Part shown: positions 20,516-22,621 of the stretch, in pieces
Numbering within the stretch: position 1 is the first letter of the stretch
How the letters are laid out: each line of letters opens with the position of its first letter
Virus record (IMG/VR): IMGVR_UViG_3300044732_002445
Coordinates: 1 to 22,621 of that record
Source: a virus
Length of the DNA stretch: 22,621 nt
Direction: 5' to 3' (one strand)
Translations under genes and position numbers: made by a program
Notes under the pieces: generated by a model
The model's database searches: none
Seen by the model: only the letters and a program-made list of their open reading frames with translations
What the model was told of the DNA's origin: nothing

Positions 20516-20661
20516 CGGTAGGACTCCATCCACGCGATCACCAGCATCATCCCGGTGATCAACCCCAGAAAGTACGCTTTGACCACGCTGCGCCGGCCGC
20601 GCATGTAGCCCATCTCTTCGTAGAACCGATGCGCTTCTTGCGGCGTCGGTTCACGCTTCAT
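20512..20661 (-). CDS. Small single-pass membrane protein
   Basis: A 49-residue protein with a charged N-terminus (MKREPTPQEAHRFYEEMGY, then RGRRSVVK) and one hydrophobic segment (AYFLGLITGMMLVIAWM, about 29-45). It is linked by ATGA overlaps to the lipoprotein gene upstream and to the Cys-containing gene downstream. A membrane protein next to a lipoprotein invites comparison with spanin pairs, but it lacks the periplasmic coiled coil expected of an i-spanin. Confidence 0.55.
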   Translation of the reverse strand: MKREPTPQEAHRFYEEMGYMRGRRSVVKAYFLGLITGMMLVIAWMESYR

Positions 20662-20924
20662 CGCGCAAGAACCTTGGGCTTGAGGGCATCGATCAGCACT
20701 CCGGTGGAGGTGCCCTGCTCGGTCACCTTCACCTCAGTCACGGCCTGCCCGGATTCCGCGTCAGTGACCGTCACCCGGACAAAGCAGATCGCCGCGCAAT
20801 TGGGTTGCCAGAAACCTGACAGGAGCGCCTTGGGCGGCTCCGACGCCGGGAAGGTGGCGTGGGAGCAGCCTGCGGTCAGCATTGCACAGGCGATTATGAT
20901 TTTCTTGATCACGGTCGGTCCCAT
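20658..20924 (-). CDS. Small lipoprotein
   Basis: An 88-residue protein with a lipoprotein signal: basic IKK, the hydrophobic IIIACAMLT stretch, then the lipobox LTAGC with the modified Cys at position 19. The mature part is short and beta-rich (ICFVRVTVTDAESGQAVTEV, KVTEQGTSTGVLIDAL). ATG at 20922-20924 or GTG at 20910-20912 could start it; both ribosome sites are weak. It may be a surface-exclusion or lysis-linked lipoprotein, but I cannot say which. Confidence 0.65.
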   Translation of the reverse strand: MGPTVIKKIIIACAMLTAGCSHATFPASEPPKALLSGFWQPNCAAICFVRVTVTDAESGQAVTEVKVTEQGTSTGVLIDALKPKVLAR

Positions 20925-20931
20925 TGGGCTC

Positions 20932-21294
20932 TCAGGTGGAGATGAAGACGATCGGCTGCGATGAGACTGCGACCGGGGCGGCGACGGCAACCTCAAGCGC
21001 GACTGCATCGACACGCGCGGGCGGCAGGTTGGCGGTGGCGACCTCGACAGCAGCCTGGTCGACGACTGCGCGAGGAGTCGTGACGGAGGCGACCTCAGCG
21101 GCAGCCTGGTCGACCACTGCCTTTGGCGTGGTGACGGAGGCGAACTCGATGGCAGCCTGGTCGACGATCGCCTTCGTCGGCGGGATGACCGGCAGGTACG
21201 CGAATTCGACCGCGACCTGGGACACGACCGCGGCCGGGTTGGAGATGACAGTCGAGATGACCTCGACTGCAATTTGGGATACGCGGATCGCCAT
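20932..21294 (-). CDS. Repeat-containing structural-region protein
   Basis: A 120-residue protein built from 17-residue repeats of the form (A)VVDQAAxEVASVTTPx; the DNA repeats every 51 bp from about 21040 to 21190. The start MAIRVSQIAVEVISTVISNP is nearly the same as in the gene upstream. Proteins with runs of RVxQxAVEVL units are frequent beside tail genes in phages, usually without known function. No signal or enzyme motif is seen. GAGGGA precedes the ATG. It is probably a duplicated, expanded version of the neighbour's N-terminus. Confidence 0.65.
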   Translation of the reverse strand: MAIRVSQIAVEVISTVISNPAAVVSQVAVEFAYLPVIPPTKAIVDQAAIEFASVTTPKAVVDQAAAEVASVTTPRAVVDQAAVEVATANLPPARVDAVALEVAVAAPVAVSSQPIVFIST

Positions 21295-21301
21295 GAGTCC
21301 C

Positions 21302-21946
21302 TCAGATCACAACCGGTGGCAGCACTTCGATGGCTGGCCCGGTGAGCTTGAACGTGCAGGTGGAACCGACGACCCCGTCGACGGCGGCATTCCAGGTGCG
21401 CTGAGAGACCATTGCCACGCACCGCCACTTTGACCCGTCGCGGAAGGTCACCAACAGCAGACGCCGCTTGCGGTCCTTGGCGGCCACTGCGACCGCGTCG
21501 TGCGCAGTGTTGCCGATCTTCCAGAACCCTTCGACGGTGAGCGTGCCGTGATCGGTCTTGCCGATCCTGTACTCGCTGGCGACGCTGCACATCGTCGAGG
21601 TGCGGATCTCTGCACTCATTCCGCCGGTCACCGTGATGGACTTGGTCGTGCAGTCCATCAGCACCATCGGGGGGAACGGGGCCATGACGTCGGTGCATTC
21701 GTCGATCGACATCTGGACGCTCGTGCCTTGAGCGAGCAGTGGATCAGGGCCGACAGGCGTGGGAGGCGGAGGGGGCTCCTGCCCCATGTTGAGAGCGATC
21801 TCCACCGCAGCCTGGTCGACGATCGCATACGTCGGCGCAGGACGCACGCTTGCGATCTCGGCTGCCACCTGCGAAACCGACGCGGCGGGGTTCGAGACGA
21901 CAGTCGAGAGAACCTCGACAGCAAGCTGGGAGACGCGGATCGCCAT
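21302..21946 (-). CDS. Putative tail structural protein with RVSQ-type N-terminus
   Basis: A 214-residue protein. Residues 1-52 (MAIRVSQLAVEVLSTVVSNP and two further VSQVAAE / VDQAAVE units) parallel the downstream gene. A Pro-rich linker (EPPPPPTPVGP) leads to a beta-rich domain (about 75-214) with TLTVEGFWKIGNTAHDAV, RKRRLLLVTFRDGSKWRC and VGSTCTFKLTGPAIEV. The latter resembles tail-tube-like phage proteins in style, but I cannot assign a named family. Its position next to a lectin-like structural protein supports a virion role. Confidence 0.6.
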   Translation of the reverse strand: MAIRVSQLAVEVLSTVVSNPAASVSQVAAEIASVRPAPTYAIVDQAAVEIALNMGQEPPPPPTPVGPDPLLAQGTSVQMSIDECTDVMAPFPPMVLMDCTTKSITVTGGMSAEIRTSTMCSVASEYRIGKTDHGTLTVEGFWKIGNTAHDAVAVAAKDRKRRLLLVTFRDGSKWRCVAMVSQRTWNAAVDGVVGSTCTFKLTGPAIEVLPPVVI

Positions 21947-21952
21947 TGCAGG

Positions 21953-22621
21953 TCAGACGTGCTCGACGCCGAACGCGGTGGCGTTGTACTCGGCTTTGGT
22001 CCACTTGAGGCCCGTCTCCGGGTTGGTCTCCATCATCAGCGTGCTGACCGGCGTCGAGTAGTTGGATGTCGTAGCAAGGGCCGGCCCCTTGTAGATCGTC
22101 GACACCGGCCGCACCAGCACCTTCATATCCCGTGCAGCGGCGTCATCTCGCATCGCGATTGCGGAGGTCTGGATCGTGTGGACGTTGATCGCGCGGGCCG
22201 TCGGATGGGCCTTCACAGTGAACAGTTCCTGCGCCGAACCGCCTGCTGAGATGTAGTCGGTGTTGGTGTTCACCTGCTGCTCATCCAACAGCGACCAGCG
22301 CACGGTGCCCGTCGAAGGCGTCCAGTTAGCCGTCAGGTCAGCGACCGGAAAGAGCGTATGCACCGAGCAGTCGCCCAAGCGCGCGTTGTTCACCGTGCCG
22401 GTCTTGTCCAGGCAGTACAGGTCATCGATCAGAACATCCAGCCCCGCGGGTGATGTAAGCCCGAGGTTCAACTTGTCGATGACGCCCGCGCCGCCATTTC
22501 GAGTATCAATGCCAGACAGGTTGACGCGCGGAGCCTCGTCGATCCAGACCTTCAGCACGCCAGCGGTGTCACTGACGGTGAGTTCGATCTCGACGTAGTG
22601 GTAGTCCACCGGGCTGCCGCC
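21953..22621 (-). CDS. Phage virion protein with lectin-like (ConA-type) domain, partial
   Basis: The reading frame is open to the window edge, so the N-terminus lies outside; the GTG at 22607-22609 is unlikely to be the start. At least 222 residues are visible. The segment DYHYVEIELTVSDTAGVLKV, then IDEAPRVNLSG, DTRNGG, and LDVLIDDLYCLDKTG with LGDCSVHTLFPVAD is typical of jelly-roll (laminin G/ConA-like) domains in phage tail or adhesion proteins. DLTANWTPSTGTVRWSLLDE and a beta-rich C-terminal half follow. It is the most upstream minus-strand gene seen and marks the structural module. Confidence 0.7.
   Translation of the reverse strand, partial: GGSPVDYHYVEIELTVSDTAGVLKVWIDEAPRVNLSGIDTRNGGAGVIDKLNLGLTSPAGLDVLIDDLYCLDKTGTVNNARLGDCSVHTLFPVADLTANWTPSTGTVRWSLLDEQQVNTNTDYISAGGSAQELFTVKAHPTARAINVHTIQTSAIAMRDDAAARDMKVLVRPVSTIYKGPALATTSNYSTPVSTLMMETNPETGLKWTKAEYNATAFGVEHV

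Noticed and set aside
20512-20924. Lipoprotein and adjacent membrane protein as a spanin pair
   Set aside because: The membrane protein lacks a periplasmic coiled coil, and no holin or endolysin is nearby.

Overview
The window looks like part of a tailed double-stranded DNA phage (or prophage) of a GC-rich Gram-negative host, probably a pseudomonadote. The evidence is a dense run of small genes with ATGA or GTGA overlaps, a phage-type family A DNA polymerase flanked by DUF2800 and DUF2815 genes, ThyX, VRR-NUC, a SNF2-like helicase, a YdaS-like regulator, and tail-type structural genes at the right edge. No integrase, terminase, lysis gene or tRNA was recognised, so host and lifestyle remain inferred.

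Layout. (1) 1-615: almost gene-free DNA with three repeat families (nine perfect 12-bp units, three CACTAGTG-centred palindromes, a 13-bp array) and a large inverted repeat. (2) 616-4192, minus strand: a YdaS-like regulator, a large primase-helicase, and an HNH endonuclease beyond an intrinsic terminator. A six-unit, 17-bp iteron-like array abuts the primase stop codon, so this is a candidate replication origin. (3) 4193-4382: a divergent promoter region. (4) 4383-6395, plus strand: two typical small phage genes, then two conserved phage genes of unknown function. (5) 4891-5255 and 6409-6592: an unusual composite repeat. Copies of a 60-bp core alternate with runs of GCANN pentamers. The core folds, as plus-strand RNA only, into a 15-bp hairpin. 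One copy has changed sequence at five pairs and kept every pair. (6) 6623-9606: a coupled cassette with a TGT-fold DpdA-like transglycosylase, a VUT/YhhQ-like queuosine-precursor transporter, a PP-loop/PAPS-reductase-like enzyme, a 41-residue Cys-containing microprotein, and a second PP-loop enzyme. This looks like a 7-deazaguanine DNA (or tRNA) modification route fed by imported precursor. (7) 9612-10188: a two-gene minus-strand island with its own divergent control region. (8) 10363-19741: a long plus-strand replication and nucleotide-metabolism operon. (9) 19701-22621: minus-strand late or structural genes converging on that operon, with a perfect hairpin inside the overlap of the two converging genes.

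How it may work together. The left-hand regulator and divergent promoters probably set early expression. The primase-helicase, polymerase, DUF2815 ssDNA-binding protein, SNF2 helicase and nucleases form the replication set. ThyX and the MazG-like enzyme adjust nucleotide pools. The DpdA cassette would modify the replicated DNA against restriction. The two composite RNA arrays lie in the leaders of the 5353 gene and of the dpdA-like gene, so they may co-regulate or process these transcripts.
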